A stretch of 64,000 bases of DNA from Novosphingobium sp. PP1Y (GTDB lineage Bacteria; Pseudomonadota; Alphaproteobacteria; Sphingomonadales; Sphingomonadaceae): the NCBI RefSeq assembly GCF_000253255.1, contig NC_015579.1, positions 128,104 through 192,103 of the forward strand. The letters run 5' to 3'. The notes below the pieces were generated by a model. The model was not told the DNA's origin, did not search any database, and saw only the letters and a list, made by a program, of their open reading frames with translations. The position numbers were made by a program, and so were the translations under genes. Positions 24,857-33,973 of this stretch are shown here, piece after piece; positions within the stretch are counted from its first letter, which is position 1; each line of letters opens with the position of its first letter.

Positions 24857-26773
24857 ATGGAAACCAAGATGCGCGAAAAGTCCCCTTTGCCCCATGCATC
24901 CACCGCTGCCCTGACCTTAGGCGCGATCGGCGTCGTCTATGGCGATATCGGCACGAGCCCGCTCTATGCCTTTCGCGAGGCGCTTGCCCATGTCGGCGGG
25001 CAGGAGATCGGCAGCAGTGACATCATCGGGGTGCTGTCTCTGGCGCTTTGGGCGCTGATCATCGTCGTCACGCTGAAATACGTGCTCTTTCTGTGCCGGA
25101 TGGACAACAAGGGTGAGGGCGGTGTGCTCTCGCTCATGGCTCTGGCGCGGATCGCGACCGGGGGGCGCTGGTTGATCGTCACCATCCTCGGTGCGACGGG
25201 CGCCGCGCTGTTCTATGGCGATGCGATCATCACCCCGGCCCTGTCGGTTCTCGCCGCTGTCGAAGGTCTAAGGACCGTGCCGGGGCTTGAGGGCATGGAA
25301 CTGCCGATGATCCTGGGCCTGACGATGGCGATCCTGTTCGGGCTGTTCGCCTTCCAGTCGCGCGGGACGGCCGGCGTCGCCAGCCTGTTCGGCCCGGTGT
25401 GCTGTGTCTGGTTCCTTGCGCTTGCGGCGCTCGGCCTCATCCATATCTTCGATGCGCCGCAGATCCTGGCCGCTTTCAATCCGCTCGCGGCCACCGGCTT
25501 TCTCACGCAGCACGGTATGGCCGGGCTCTTCGTGCTCGGAGCGGTGTTCCTGACCGTGACCGGTGCTGAAGCGCTGATCGCCGACATGGGCCACTTCGGG
25601 CGCGGGCCGATCCAGCTGGGCTGGCTGAGCTTCGTCTGGCCGGCGCTTACGCTGAACTATCTCGGACAGGGCGCCATGGCGCTGCAGGCCCTTGCCGACG
25701 CGCAGGCCGCGGGCAGGCCGTTCGAGAACGCGGACTGGTTCTTCCTGATGGCGCCCGACGCGCTGCGGGCGCCGCTTGTCGTCCTGGCGACATTCGCGAC
25801 CATCATTGCCAGCCAGGCCGTGATCACCGGCGCCTACTCGCTGACGCATCAGGCGATTGCGCTGGGACTGCTGCCGCGCATGACGATCCGCCAGACTTCG
25901 GCATCCCAGAGGGGCCAGATCTACATGCCGATAGTGAACTGGCTGCTTCTGGGCGGAGTGCTGGTCCTGGTCTTCGCCTTCAAGAGCAGTTCGGCCATGG
26001 CCACGGCCTATGGGATCGCGGTGACCGGCACCATGGTCGTGACAAGCCTGCTTGCCTTCATCATCGCCTGGCGCGCATGGCACTGGCAGCCGTTCTGGAC
26101 CGCGCTCCTGCTTGCGCCGTTCCTTGGCCTCGACATCATTTTCCTGGGGGCCAATGTCCTTCGTATCATGCAAGGCGGTTGGGTCCCGCTGCTCGTCGCA
26201 GGTGTCATGGGGACGGTGATCGCGACCTGGCTGAGGGGTCGGCAGGTCATGCGCCTGCGCATCGCCAGGCAGGGCGCCTCGATGCAGCAGCTGGCCGCCG
26301 CGCTGGAGCAGCGCCCTGCAGTGATCATTCCCGGCGTGGCCGTGTTTCCGACCGAGAACCTCGACGTTGCCCCCTCGGCGCTTCTGCACAACCTCAAGCA
26401 CAACAAGGCGCTGCACGAAACGAACGTGCTGCTAAAGGTGGTCACCGAGGGCGTGCCCTACGTGGCGCCCGCCGATCGACTGGCGCTGGAGCGGATTAAC
26501 GAGCGCTTCACCCGCGCCGTCCTGCATTATGGATACATGGATCAGGTCGACGTGCCGAGCGACCTCTCCCGCGGCGAAGGGCTGCTGCTGGGCCGAGGCG
26601 GGACTTCGTTCTTCGTGGGGCGCAATGCCATCCGGCGCGCCAGCAATCCCATGTTGCCGCGGTGGATGACGTGGCTTTATCGCTTCCTGCACCGTAATGC
26701 TGCCGATCCTACGGCCTGGTTCGCCATTCCGGCCAATCGCGTCGTGGAGCTCGGAAGCCAGATCGAATTGTGA
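24857..26773 (+). CDS. kup: KUP-family potassium uptake transporter
   Basis: 638-residue potassium/proton symporter of the inner membrane. The KUP signature is complete: LGAIGVVYGDIGTSPLYAFREA at residues 17-40, TLKYVLFLCRMDNKGEGGVLSLMAL, FYGDAIITPALSVLAAVEGL, and about 12 hydrophobic helices up to residue 450, followed by a cytoplasmic domain (VPYVAPADRLALERINERF, RASNPMLPRWMTWLYRFLH). ATG 24869 is an alternative start. The two following genes encode a short KdpD-like kinase and a KdpE-like regulator, so K+ uptake is probably regulated from within the operon. Confidence 0.96.
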   Translation: METKMREKSPLPHASTAALTLGAIGVVYGDIGTSPLYAFREALAHVGGQEIGSSDIIGVLSLALWALIIVVTLKYVLFLCRMDNKGEGGVLSLMALARIATGGRWLIVTILGATGAALFYGDAIITPALSVLAAVEGLRTVPGLEGMELPMILGLTMAILFGLFAFQSRGTAGVASLFGPVCCVWFLALAALGLIHIFDAPQILAAFNPLAATGFLTQHGMAGLFVLGAVFLTVTGAEALIADMGHFGRGPIQLGWLSFVWPALTLNYLGQGAMALQALADAQAAGRPFENADWFFLMAPDALRAPLVVLATFATIIASQAVITGAYSLTHQAIALGLLPRMTIRQTSASQRGQIYMPIVNWLLLGGVLVLVFAFKSSSAMATAYGIAVTGTMVVTSLLAFIIAWRAWHWQPFWTALLLAPFLGLDIIFLGANVLRIMQGGWVPLLVAGVMGTVIATWLRGRQVMRLRIARQGASMQQLAAALEQRPAVIIPGVAVFPTENLDVAPSALLHNLKHNKALHETNVLLKVVTEGVPYVAPADRLALERINERFTRAVLHYGYMDQVDVPSDLSRGEGLLLGRGGTSFFVGRNAIRRASNPMLPRWMTWLYRFLHRNAADPTAWFAIPANRVVELGSQIEL

Positions 26774-26798
26774 CCCGAGAGCAGCTGGACAGGACACT

Positions 26799-28244
26799 AT
26801 GCAACGCTCGATTGCCTCTTATGCGATTGCCCTGTTCGGCGTGGCGGCCATTGCCTGGCTGACCGCAACCCTGCTGCCGCAGATCGGCATCGCTTCGGCC
26901 GCGCTGCTGTTTCTTCTGCCCGTTCTCTACGCGGCTGTGCGCGGCGGGTTGCTGCCCGGTCTGCTGGCCGCCTTTGCAGGTGCGATCGCCTACAACTTCT
27001 TCCTTCTTCCGCCGCGCTTCACGCTGCGGATCCACGGTTTCGACAACGTGATCAGCGTTCTCGTGTTCGTCGTGGTTGCCGTGGTGACGAGCCGGCTTGC
27101 GACATTGCTGAAAGCGCGCGAGGAGGAAGCGCTGGCCCGCGCCGCCTGCAGCGAGGAACTGGCCGCGCTTTCGGCTTTGCTGGCGAGCAAGGATGCCGCA
27201 TCGGCGCTGGGCGAGGCCATCAGCTGGCTTGAACGTCGCCACGACCGCATTCTGCTGATCGACGAGGATTTCTTGTCCGGCAATGATGCCGGTCTGTCCG
27301 CGCTCGACCTGGCCGCAGCATCATGGGCCCTCCATAACGCAGACATGACCGGCCACGCCACGCAGGTCATGCCTGCTGCAGACTGGACTTTCATACCTCT
27401 TGGCCCCCGCCTCGGGACGGACCCGGATGTCCTTGCCGTTGCCCGTCCCGCGACCGGCGTCACGCGCGGCGCAAGCGAGCTGTCCCATCTCGGGCAGATT
27501 GCCGCGCTGCTCGGTCAGGCCCGGGACCGGGCCGCGCTTGAGCAGCAGACGCGCGAGCGCGAACGCCTCGCCCAGGGTGACCGGTTAAGGCGCACCTTCC
27601 TCGCCTCGCTCGCACATGATTTTCACACGCCGCTGACGGTCATAACCGGACGACTTGTATCGCTCAGCCAAACCGTGCCCGATGCCGACGAAGCCCTTGA
27701 AGCGGCACGGCGATTGGAACGGATGCTGGAGGACCTGCTCGGCGCTGCGCGGATCGAAGACGGTTCGGTCGCACCGCGGATGGAAAGCGTCGATCTCGTC
27801 GATGTCGTCGGGGCCGCGGTGGAGGCCGTGCGCCTGCCGGGCCGGATCGCATTGGTGCGCGATATCCCGCCGGACCTCCCATTCGTCCATGCGGATCCGG
27901 TCCTGCTGCGCCATTGTCTGATCAACTTGCTGGATAATGCCGGGCGGCACGCCTCCGGCACCGTTACGCTTTCGGCGCGATGTGCAGGTTCCCGCATGGC
28001 GCTGGCGGTCTGCGATGACGGTGGCGGGATCGCCGAAGCGGACCGCGCGCGGATCTTCGAGCGGTTCATCAGGCTTGAAGGCGATGACCGGGGGCAGGGC
28101 AGTGGGCTGGGCCTCTCGATCGTCAAGGGCTTCGCAGAGGCCATGGCGATCCCCATAACCGTGTCGGACAGCGCGTCCGGCGGCGCCTGTTTCCGTCTCT
28201 CGCTGGCGCAGGTCAGTCCCCGGCAACCGGAGCCCGAAGAATGA
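26799..28244 (+). CDS. Short KdpD-like sensor histidine kinase
   Basis: 481-residue inner-membrane histidine kinase that corresponds only to the C-terminal part of KdpD. It has four close transmembrane helices (DUF4118: SYAIALFGVAAIAWLTATLL, ALLFLLPVLYAAVRGGLL, LLAAFAGAIAYNFFLLPP, VISVLVFVVVAVVTSRL), a short GAF-like stretch, then the dimerisation/phosphorylation motif SLAHDFHTPLTVI, the N box HCLINLLDNAGRHA, G1 DDGGGI, F box FERF and G2 GQGSGLGLSI. The N-terminal KdpD and USP domains (about 400 residues) are absent. The phosphorylation motif reads HDFHTP instead of the usual HDLRTP. Start ATG 26799 lies 25 bp after kup. Confidence 0.92.
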   Translation: MQRSIASYAIALFGVAAIAWLTATLLPQIGIASAALLFLLPVLYAAVRGGLLPGLLAAFAGAIAYNFFLLPPRFTLRIHGFDNVISVLVFVVVAVVTSRLATLLKAREEEALARAACSEELAALSALLASKDAASALGEAISWLERRHDRILLIDEDFLSGNDAGLSALDLAAASWALHNADMTGHATQVMPAADWTFIPLGPRLGTDPDVLAVARPATGVTRGASELSHLGQIAALLGQARDRAALEQQTRERERLAQGDRLRRTFLASLAHDFHTPLTVITGRLVSLSQTVPDADEALEAARRLERMLEDLLGAARIEDGSVAPRMESVDLVDVVGAAVEAVRLPGRIALVRDIPPDLPFVHADPVLLRHCLINLLDNAGRHASGTVTLSARCAGSRMALAVCDDGGGIAEADRARIFERFIRLEGDDRGQGSGLGLSIVKGFAEAMAIPITVSDSASGGACFRLSLAQVSPRQPEPEE

Positions 28245-28921
28245 GCAGTGTCCTGATCGTCGATGACGAAGCGGCAATCCGGCGCCTGCTCGAGGCAATC
28301 CTGTCCCGCGCCGGTCACGACGTCATCGCTGCCCCGAACGCGGCCAGCGCGCTGTCCGCCCTCGATCGCGGCAATGTCGATGTCATCCTGCTCGACCTGG
28401 GCCTGCCCGACCGGGACGGACTGGAGGTTATCGCCGCGGTTCGGCAACGCTCCCCCATTCCGATCATCGTGCTGACGGCGCGCCACGAGACAGCTGAAAA
28501 GATCTCGGCCCTCGATCTCGGCGCGGACGATTATGTGACCAAGCCATTCGACAGTGACGAATTGCTGGCGCGCCTGCGCTCTGCCCTGCGCCGTTCCGGA
28601 ACGGCGATGACCGGCGATGACGAGCACCTCGAATTCGGACCGGTCAGGATGGACCTGGCGCGTCACGAAGTGCGATGCAATGACGCACCGGTTGCCCTGA
28701 CACCGCGCGAGTACGCGGTCCTCAAGGCCCTGCTGCAGGCCTCGGGACGCATCCTCACCCACGCCGCCATCCTCGAACAGGTATGGGGCAAGACGCACGT
28801 CGAAAGCGTCGACTACCTGCGCGTCGTCATCCGCGCCTTGCGGCTGAAACTGGAAGCCGACCCCTCGGACCCTCGCCTGATCCGCAATGAACCGGGCATT
28901 GGCTACAGGCTGGTTGGATAG
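28241..28921 (+). CDS. kdpE: KdpE-like response regulator (OmpR family)
   Basis: 226-residue response regulator. The receiver domain has DDE near residue 9, phospho-acceptor Asp in DVILLDLGLPDRDG, Thr in VLTARHE and Lys in DDYVTKPFD. The OmpR-type winged helix follows from about 130 (LTPREYAVLKALLQASGRIL, VWGKTHVESVDYLRVVIRAL, RNEPGIGYRL). ATGA overlap with the kinase shows they form a pair. It very likely regulates the kup operon itself, since no kdpFABC genes are present in the window. Confidence 0.93.
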   Translation: MSSVLIVDDEAAIRRLLEAILSRAGHDVIAAPNAASALSALDRGNVDVILLDLGLPDRDGLEVIAAVRQRSPIPIIVLTARHETAEKISALDLGADDYVTKPFDSDELLARLRSALRRSGTAMTGDDEHLEFGPVRMDLARHEVRCNDAPVALTPREYAVLKALLQASGRILTHAAILEQVWGKTHVESVDYLRVVIRALRLKLEADPSDPRLIRNEPGIGYRLVG

Positions 28922-29007
28922 GGCAGGCTTTCCGATCCAGGCTGCGCGCTGCGCCGTGGCATTGCCCTCAATGCGGATGCAGCCTCACCGGACCTCCAGG
29001 CCCGCTT

Positions 29008-29025
29008 CTAGCAATGCATTGCTAG
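29008..29025. promoter_or_regulatory. Perfect 18-bp palindrome
   Basis: CTAGCAATGCATTGCTAG, without spacer, 118 bp upstream of the TadG-like gene and 87 bp after kdpE. Probably a dimeric regulator site; the regulator is unknown. Confidence 0.5.
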
Positions 29026-29143
29026 TGGAGATCCAACCTGCCGGCAGGTGTACTTCAAAACGATCCGAAAAATTAACGAATCATTTGTGTTTTTTACGTA
29101 AAAACAGCCCGGGGAATTGCACCTGCTTTGTTGCAGGTGACTA

Positions 29144-31144
29144 ATGGCAAATTGCTCCTGTGGGGGGGGTATACACATGTGGTGCGTCGATTTCTGCCGG
29201 TCACTGCTGCGTGATACTCGAGCCAATGTCTTTATTATCTGTGCGGCCGCGATGGTGCCGATTGCGGCAATGATCGGTGGGGGCGTCGATATAGGCCGCG
29301 CCTATATGGCCAAGAGCAAGCTTCAAAGTGCTTGCGATGCTGCATCACTGGCTGCGCGCCGGGTGATGAAGGACGATAGTCTCAGCGACGAAGTTCAGGA
29401 GACGGGCCGAAAATTCTTCGATTTCAATTTTCCGGCGGGGATCTACGAAGCGACTTCGTTCGAACCGCAGATTTCGCGGCCGGAATCGGGGATCGTCAGG
29501 ATCACGGCGGCAACCACCATCCCAACCTCGATCATGAAGATCTTCGGCTACGGAAGCATTCCCATTGCCGTAAGTTGCGATGCGTCGCTCAACTTCGTCA
29601 ATACTGACGTTGTCCTGGTACTGGATGTGACGGGATCGATGGCCGATCCCATCGGCGGTGAACCGAAAATCGAAGCTCTGCGTGACGCAGTGCTCGCGCT
29701 TTATGATGAACTGGCACCTGTTCAGGCGCAGCTTGAAGATCAGGGACTGCGGCTACGTTATGGGATCGTGCCGTACTCGAGCACTGTAAACGTGGGCCAT
29801 CTGATCTACAGCGTGGACCCTGACTATCTGCTGGACAGCGCTTCCTACCCGTCGCGCACGGCAAATTTCAACCAGGCTTCCTACGTAGCCAACGATCCCA
29901 GTTCAAGCGGTGCCTGGGAGTACTACAGCGGAAGCTCGGGTTCCGGGTCATCCTCGCCGACGAGTTCGACGCGATCCTCCAGTCAGTGTCAAAGCTGGGT
30001 AAACTCCTCGGGAGGCACCGGGGGAGGACCTGCGCCATCTCCTACGTACCAATTCACTTACGATGGGAGTTCCAGCAGCTCAAGCTATGTGCAGAGCATG
30101 AACTGGGGATGGTCAGGTGCTCCTGTGACCTCGGGTTCCAATCGCAGCTGCCGGCGCTGGAAGATTACTACCACCACGACGTACTCGACCCGGCGCACGT
30201 TCAGCAACTGGACCTACCGGCACGAGACTTACGACCTGAGCGACTACATACAGCCCGGCGGAAGCATGCTTCTTGCAACGAATGCCTCCGGGTCCGTCGC
30301 CGAGCCTGGCGGAAGCTTCAATGCCCAGCAATTGGCGGCTGCCGCAACTGGCGGCAGTTCTGCATCGGTAAGCTGGAATGGCTGCATCGAGGAGAGGGCG
30401 ACCACAAGCTCGATCGATGGCGGGACCAGCATGGTCATACCTTCAGAGGCTCTCGACCTCGACATCGATGGAATCCCGAGCAGCGATGACTCGCGTTGGC
30501 GCCCCATGTTGCCAGACGTCGTGTATACCCGCACTGCCGGCTCTACCTCGGTCAATTCCAACAGCGGCAGCACCAGCACCACGGGATGGATCAAGAACTA
30601 TTCCTACAGCCAGGGATACTGGGCATGTCCAACCGAGGCACGCCGACTGCAGGAGTGGTCGCGTGACGATTTGGAGGACTACGTAACGGGCCTGCAGACC
30701 GTCGGCGGCACCTATCATGACATTGGCATGATCTGGGGTGCACGGATGATCTCGACCGACGGCATATTTGCTGACGGGTGCGAAGAGTACAATGGGATGC
30801 CCTGCAACCGGCACATCATCTTCATGACCGACGGCGCGCAGACGGCCTATTGCAATGTCCTGACAGCCTACGGCGTCGAGCAAAACGACATGAGGACGAC
30901 GGGCGCCGGGAACTGCCCCAGCCAACTCGCACGGCACCAGCAGCGCTTTCGAATGGCTTGCAATGCCGCGAAGAACATGAACGCCTCGGTTTGGGTGATC
31001 GGCTTCGACACGTCACTCAACTCGAACCTCACAGGGTGTGCCAGCAATGCCTCCCAGGCCAGCACGTCATCCGATCGAGACAGCTTGATTGCGCGCTTTC
31101 GTCAGATCGGAAACCAGATCGGTGCCCTCAGGCTGACCAAATAG
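29144..31144 (+). CDS. TadG-like protein with von Willebrand A domain
   Basis: 666-residue surface or pilus protein. Residues about 20-50 are the hydrophobic TadE/TadG anchor (ANVFIICAAAMVPIAAMIGGGVDIGRAYM, with ALQSACDAASLAA-type continuation). The vWA domain begins at VVLVLDVTGSMADP, with MIDAS motif DxTGS, and closes near IIFMTDGAQTAY. A roughly 330-residue Ser/Gly/Thr/Tyr-rich insertion (about 250-500) sits inside the vWA fold. A run of eight G lies at 29162-29169; ATG 29177 just after it is an alternative start using that run as ribosome site. The next two genes encode TadE-type pseudopilins. Confidence 0.88.
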   Translation: MANCSCGGGIHMWCVDFCRSLLRDTRANVFIICAAAMVPIAAMIGGGVDIGRAYMAKSKLQSACDAASLAARRVMKDDSLSDEVQETGRKFFDFNFPAGIYEATSFEPQISRPESGIVRITAATTIPTSIMKIFGYGSIPIAVSCDASLNFVNTDVVLVLDVTGSMADPIGGEPKIEALRDAVLALYDELAPVQAQLEDQGLRLRYGIVPYSSTVNVGHLIYSVDPDYLLDSASYPSRTANFNQASYVANDPSSSGAWEYYSGSSGSGSSSPTSSTRSSSQCQSWVNSSGGTGGGPAPSPTYQFTYDGSSSSSSYVQSMNWGWSGAPVTSGSNRSCRRWKITTTTTYSTRRTFSNWTYRHETYDLSDYIQPGGSMLLATNASGSVAEPGGSFNAQQLAAAATGGSSASVSWNGCIEERATTSSIDGGTSMVIPSEALDLDIDGIPSSDDSRWRPMLPDVVYTRTAGSTSVNSNSGSTSTTGWIKNYSYSQGYWACPTEARRLQEWSRDDLEDYVTGLQTVGGTYHDIGMIWGARMISTDGIFADGCEEYNGMPCNRHIIFMTDGAQTAYCNVLTAYGVEQNDMRTTGAGNCPSQLARHQQRFRMACNAAKNMNASVWVIGFDTSLNSNLTGCASNASQASTSSDRDSLIARFRQIGNQIGALRLTK

Positions 31145-31155
31145 GACAGGATGCA

Positions 31156-31782
31156 ATGAAGCTGCCGATCAACCGATGGGATCGCATCTGCAGATTGCTG
31201 CGAGGTGACACGCAAGGCGTGACGATCATCGAGTTCGCTCTTGTCCTGCCTCCCTTGCTGATTATCGTCATTGGCGGCCTGGATCTGGGCTATCAGGCCT
31301 ATCTGCAAACCGTGCTGCAAGGCGCCCTGAACGATGTTGCGCGTTCAGGATCGATGGAATCTCCCTCATTCGATTGCGATGGAGACACGGTGGAAGCGAA
31401 GATCGGCTGTGCAGTCCAGAGCAGGTCCGACGTGATCGCGCGTGACGCGACCTACAGCATCGTGATGAAGAGCTTTTACGACTTTTCCGGCGTTGGCCGC
31501 AGCGAAAAGCTGATCACCGACTACAATGGGAACGGCGAGTATGATGATGGCGATTGCTACTCCGATCTCAACGAAAACGGATCCTTCGATGAAGATGCCG
31601 GAAAGGAAGGCGTCGGCGGGGCGGACGACGTAGTGTTCTACCAGGCTTCTCTTTCCATGCCGCGACTGTTTCCCATGAAGGGTTTGCTCGGATGGGACGA
31701 CAATTACACCATCACTGCCGAAATGGCGCTCCGCAACCAACCTTACTCCCGTCAAAAGACGCCTCCGACGGTGTGCAATTGA
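31156..31782 (+). CDS. TadE-type pseudopilin with calcium-loop-like insert
   Basis: 208-residue TadE-like protein. The N-terminal DTQGVTIIEFALVLPPLLIIVIGGLDLGYQAYLQ is the TadE signature (Glu near the start of the single helix, prepilin-like). Near residues 135-165 it carries two acidic loops, DYNGNGEYDDGD and DLNENGSFDEDAG, that look like EF-hand or dockerin calcium sites. It ends PPTVCN. It follows the TadG-like gene by 11 bp and overlaps the next gene by one base (TGATG). Confidence 0.85.
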   Translation: MKLPINRWDRICRLLRGDTQGVTIIEFALVLPPLLIIVIGGLDLGYQAYLQTVLQGALNDVARSGSMESPSFDCDGDTVEAKIGCAVQSRSDVIARDATYSIVMKSFYDFSGVGRSEKLITDYNGNGEYDDGDCYSDLNENGSFDEDAGKEGVGGADDVVFYQASLSMPRLFPMKGLLGWDDNYTITAEMALRNQPYSRQKTPPTVCN

Positions 31783-32432
31783 TGCGCTCGCCCAGTCCTT
31801 TGTGCGTGAAGCGCCTCATCGCTGCCAGCCTCGCCCGTCGCGAAGGGCTTGCCATGATCGAGTTCGCATTCGCGTTCCCGGTGTTTGCCTTGGTGGTCCT
31901 GGGCGGGCTCGAAACTGTTCATCTCGCAATGGCGCACATGCGTGTGAATCAAATCGCGATCACGGTAGCCGACAATGCAGGCCGCGTTCGCACCGCGATC
32001 GATGAAACGAACATCAATGAGGTCTTCGCAGGTGCCGATCTGGTGGGCAAGTCACTGGGCTTCGCATCGAACGGAAGGATAGTTCTTTCGTCACTGCAAC
32101 CGAACGAGCAGTCCGGCACCAGAAAAGGGCAAATGATCAACTGGCAGAGATGCCACGGTAATCTGTCCGTCGATCCAAGGTACGGACGGGAGGGCGCCGG
32201 CAAGTACGATGCTTCTCTCGTTGACGGAATGGGCGGTACGGGACGCCAGATTCAGGCCGCCGAGGGTACAGCCGTCATGTTCGTGGAAGTCACGTATCGG
32301 TACGATCCGCTGATCTCCGGCGTACTCGGATCCGGCCCGCAATTCATCCGTTATGAGAGCGCCTTCAACGTCCGCGAGCGGACCAATCAGGACATTTCCA
32401 ACGTACAAGGCCTGGGTGTGAACCGCTGCTGA
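31782..32432 (+). CDS. TadE-type pseudopilin
   Basis: 216-residue TadE-like minor pseudopilin. ARREGLAMIEFAFAFPVFALVVLGGLETVHLAM is the membrane anchor. The extracytoplasmic part has two cysteines (WQRCHGN and the C-terminal NRC). Start ATG 31782 overlaps the previous stop; the open frame from 31692 extends into the upstream gene and is rejected. The three genes 29144-32432 form an operon of Tad envelope proteins with no assembly ATPase, secretin or peptidase in the window. Confidence 0.85.
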   Translation: MRSPSPLCVKRLIAASLARREGLAMIEFAFAFPVFALVVLGGLETVHLAMAHMRVNQIAITVADNAGRVRTAIDETNINEVFAGADLVGKSLGFASNGRIVLSSLQPNEQSGTRKGQMINWQRCHGNLSVDPRYGREGAGKYDASLVDGMGGTGRQIQAAEGTAVMFVEVTYRYDPLISGVLGSGPQFIRYESAFNVRERTNQDISNVQGLGVNRC

Positions 32433-32487
32433 TCGAGAGTGAAATACTCGTTACGAAACCATGCTTCTGTTTCCTGGAGTGCGTGAG

Positions 32488-32847
32488 ATGTCTTTGATGG
32501 CAAATCGCAACACGGTACTGATTGTTTCGGGAATTGTTGTAGTTATTTCGCTGTTTATTGCAGATGCTGCGGATAGGAATTTTACAAACCACGAGGCAGG
32601 GCAAGTCAGATCTGCGACAGTGGAATTGCCCCATCCCGAAGGGGCCGGCTCGAAGGCGATCGTGACGAATGCAGATGGTTCACCCTATGAGCCGTCGCTT
32701 GAGGCTCCGGACGAAGCAGCGCAAGGTGACGAACCCGATGGCGATCTTGCCGCGGATTGGAGCCAGGATTCAGTCAATTCGAACGTTTCCAGCCAGACGT
32801 CCTCCATGGGAACGGAAGTCGTGGCCGGAGCAAGGCGCATCGATTGA
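32488..32847 (+). CDS. Small membrane-anchored hypothetical protein
   Basis: 119 residues starting MSLMANRNTVLIVSGIVVVISLFIADAA, one N-terminal transmembrane helix. The rest is an acidic, low-complexity periplasmic tail (EAPDEAAQGDEPDGDLAADW, SSQTSSMGTE). A start at 32497 is also possible. It follows the Tad operon after 55 bp and may belong to it. Confidence 0.55.
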   Translation: MSLMANRNTVLIVSGIVVVISLFIADAADRNFTNHEAGQVRSATVELPHPEGAGSKAIVTNADGSPYEPSLEAPDEAAQGDEPDGDLAADWSQDSVNSNVSSQTSSMGTEVVAGARRID

Positions 32848-33390
32848 TGGCTTCCACCAAGCGGGTTCATTTACGCACGATTCGAGGTAGTTGGCCTCGT
32901 CACAGGGCAGAATGATGCCCACAGGCCTGCGCCCCTGTCCATGCCGACCCGCGCCCTCGGCCCCTGAGGCCGCGCGGACGAGTTCCAGCGCGGGTTCCCG
33001 CAAGCACTTTTCAGGATTTCAATCCGGAAGGCGCCTGTTCGGAAGTGACGATAGGCTCACAGAGCGTCTGCGGCTGCCATGCGCGCTCGTTGGTAGTTCC
33101 ATACCTGATCCAAAGCGACAGGGAGCCGGCGGCCCGGCTTCCCTTGCCGACTACGTTCGCCGGCGGCGAAGAAGGACGCGTCCTGCAAGGGCTCGATCCG
33201 GCCCAACGCCCGCGCGCTGCGCTTAAGCTGGGACAGGTCCTTCGCCGCTCGAACCTCAGGCGCGTGGCCGATAACATGCTCGCGGACGGCTCGACCAGCG
33301 CGCTCGCCTTGCCGCCGTCAGGCCGGCAAGATGTTCAAGGGCGTGCGACGCCTTAAGAATTGGAAGATAGATCGCGACGCTAAAGGCAAA
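32848..33390. other. Gap without a supported gene
   Basis: Open frames on both strands are short and unrelated to known families. A minus-strand stretch at about 32860-32930 (VGIILPCDEANYLESCV) could be a relic. No repeat found. Confidence 0.35.
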
Positions 33391-33437
33391 TTGTAGTTAC
33401 GATAAACGATTGACGACCAATCAAATCGTAACTACAA
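33391..33437. promoter_or_regulatory. brnTA operator
   Basis: TTGTAGTTACGAT (33391-33403) and its exact reverse complement (33425-33437), 21-nt spacer, immediately before brnT. BrnA-BrnT complexes repress their own promoter, so this is the probable site. Confidence 0.7.
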
Positions 33438-33443
33438 AAAACC

Positions 33444-33689
33444 ATGATCATCGTATGGGATGAACCGAAACGGCAAGCGAACCTCGTCAAGCACGGGATC
33501 GACTTTGCCGATGTGGGGGAAGCGTTCTTCCTCTCCGCTCTGGTTATCCCCGCGAAGGACGGACGCTTTGCCGCCATCGGTGAGATGAACGGCACGATCA
33601 CGGTGATTTTCGCTGTGCTGGGCACCGAAGGCGTCTCGATCATCTCTGCCCGCCCGGCCAGCATTATGGAACGGAGGCTCCTGCCATGA
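33444..33689 (+). CDS. brnT: BrnT-family ribonuclease toxin
   Basis: 81-residue toxin of the RelE-fold BrnT family (ribosome-independent mRNA cleavage). Family text is clear: WDEPKRQANLVKHGIDFADV at the N-terminus, then VIPAKDGRFAAIGEMNGTI, TVIFAVLGTEGVSIISARPA. BrnT proteins normally read R(F)I(S)AR..S..ER; here ISARPASIMERR is present, so the catalytic region looks intact. Overlaps brnA by ATGA. Confidence 0.92.
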   Translation: MIIVWDEPKRQANLVKHGIDFADVGEAFFLSALVIPAKDGRFAAIGEMNGTITVIFAVLGTEGVSIISARPASIMERRLLP

Positions 33690-33973
33690 CCGACCCGAAA
33701 CACGTCGCTCCCGGATACACCAAGGCCGATATGGATGAGGTCAGTAATAACCCCGAATGGACAGCCGAGGACTTCGCCAGGGCAAAGCCTTTCGCTGAGG
33801 CCTTCCCGGACCTCGCAAAGACGATTCGCGCACGCGGTCCGCAGAAGGCCCCGAAAAAGGTCAGCACCACGCTGCGCCTTTCGCCCGAGGTGATCGAGCA
33901 TTTCAAATCCGGCGGTCCCGGTTGGCAGTCACGGATCGATGCTGCCCTCAAGGATTGGGTGGCCGCGCACTGA
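33686..33973 (+). CDS. brnA: BrnA-family antitoxin
   Basis: 95-residue antitoxin. The N-terminal half (YTKADMDEVSNNPEWTAEDF, ARAKPFAEAFP) binds toxin; the C-terminal ribbon-helix-helix is KVSTTLRLSPEVIEHFKSGG, WQSRIDAALKDWVA. Toxin-first order is normal for brnTA. Autoregulation through the inverted repeat at 33391 is likely. Confidence 0.92.
   Translation: MTDPKHVAPGYTKADMDEVSNNPEWTAEDFARAKPFAEAFPDLAKTIRARGPQKAPKKVSTTLRLSPEVIEHFKSGGPGWQSRIDAALKDWVAAH

Noticed and set aside
25268..26416. Long minus-strand open frame (382 codons) inside kup
   Set aside because: It is antisense to an unmistakable KUP transporter and its translation is Arg/His/Gln-rich without domains; typical of high-GC shadow frames.
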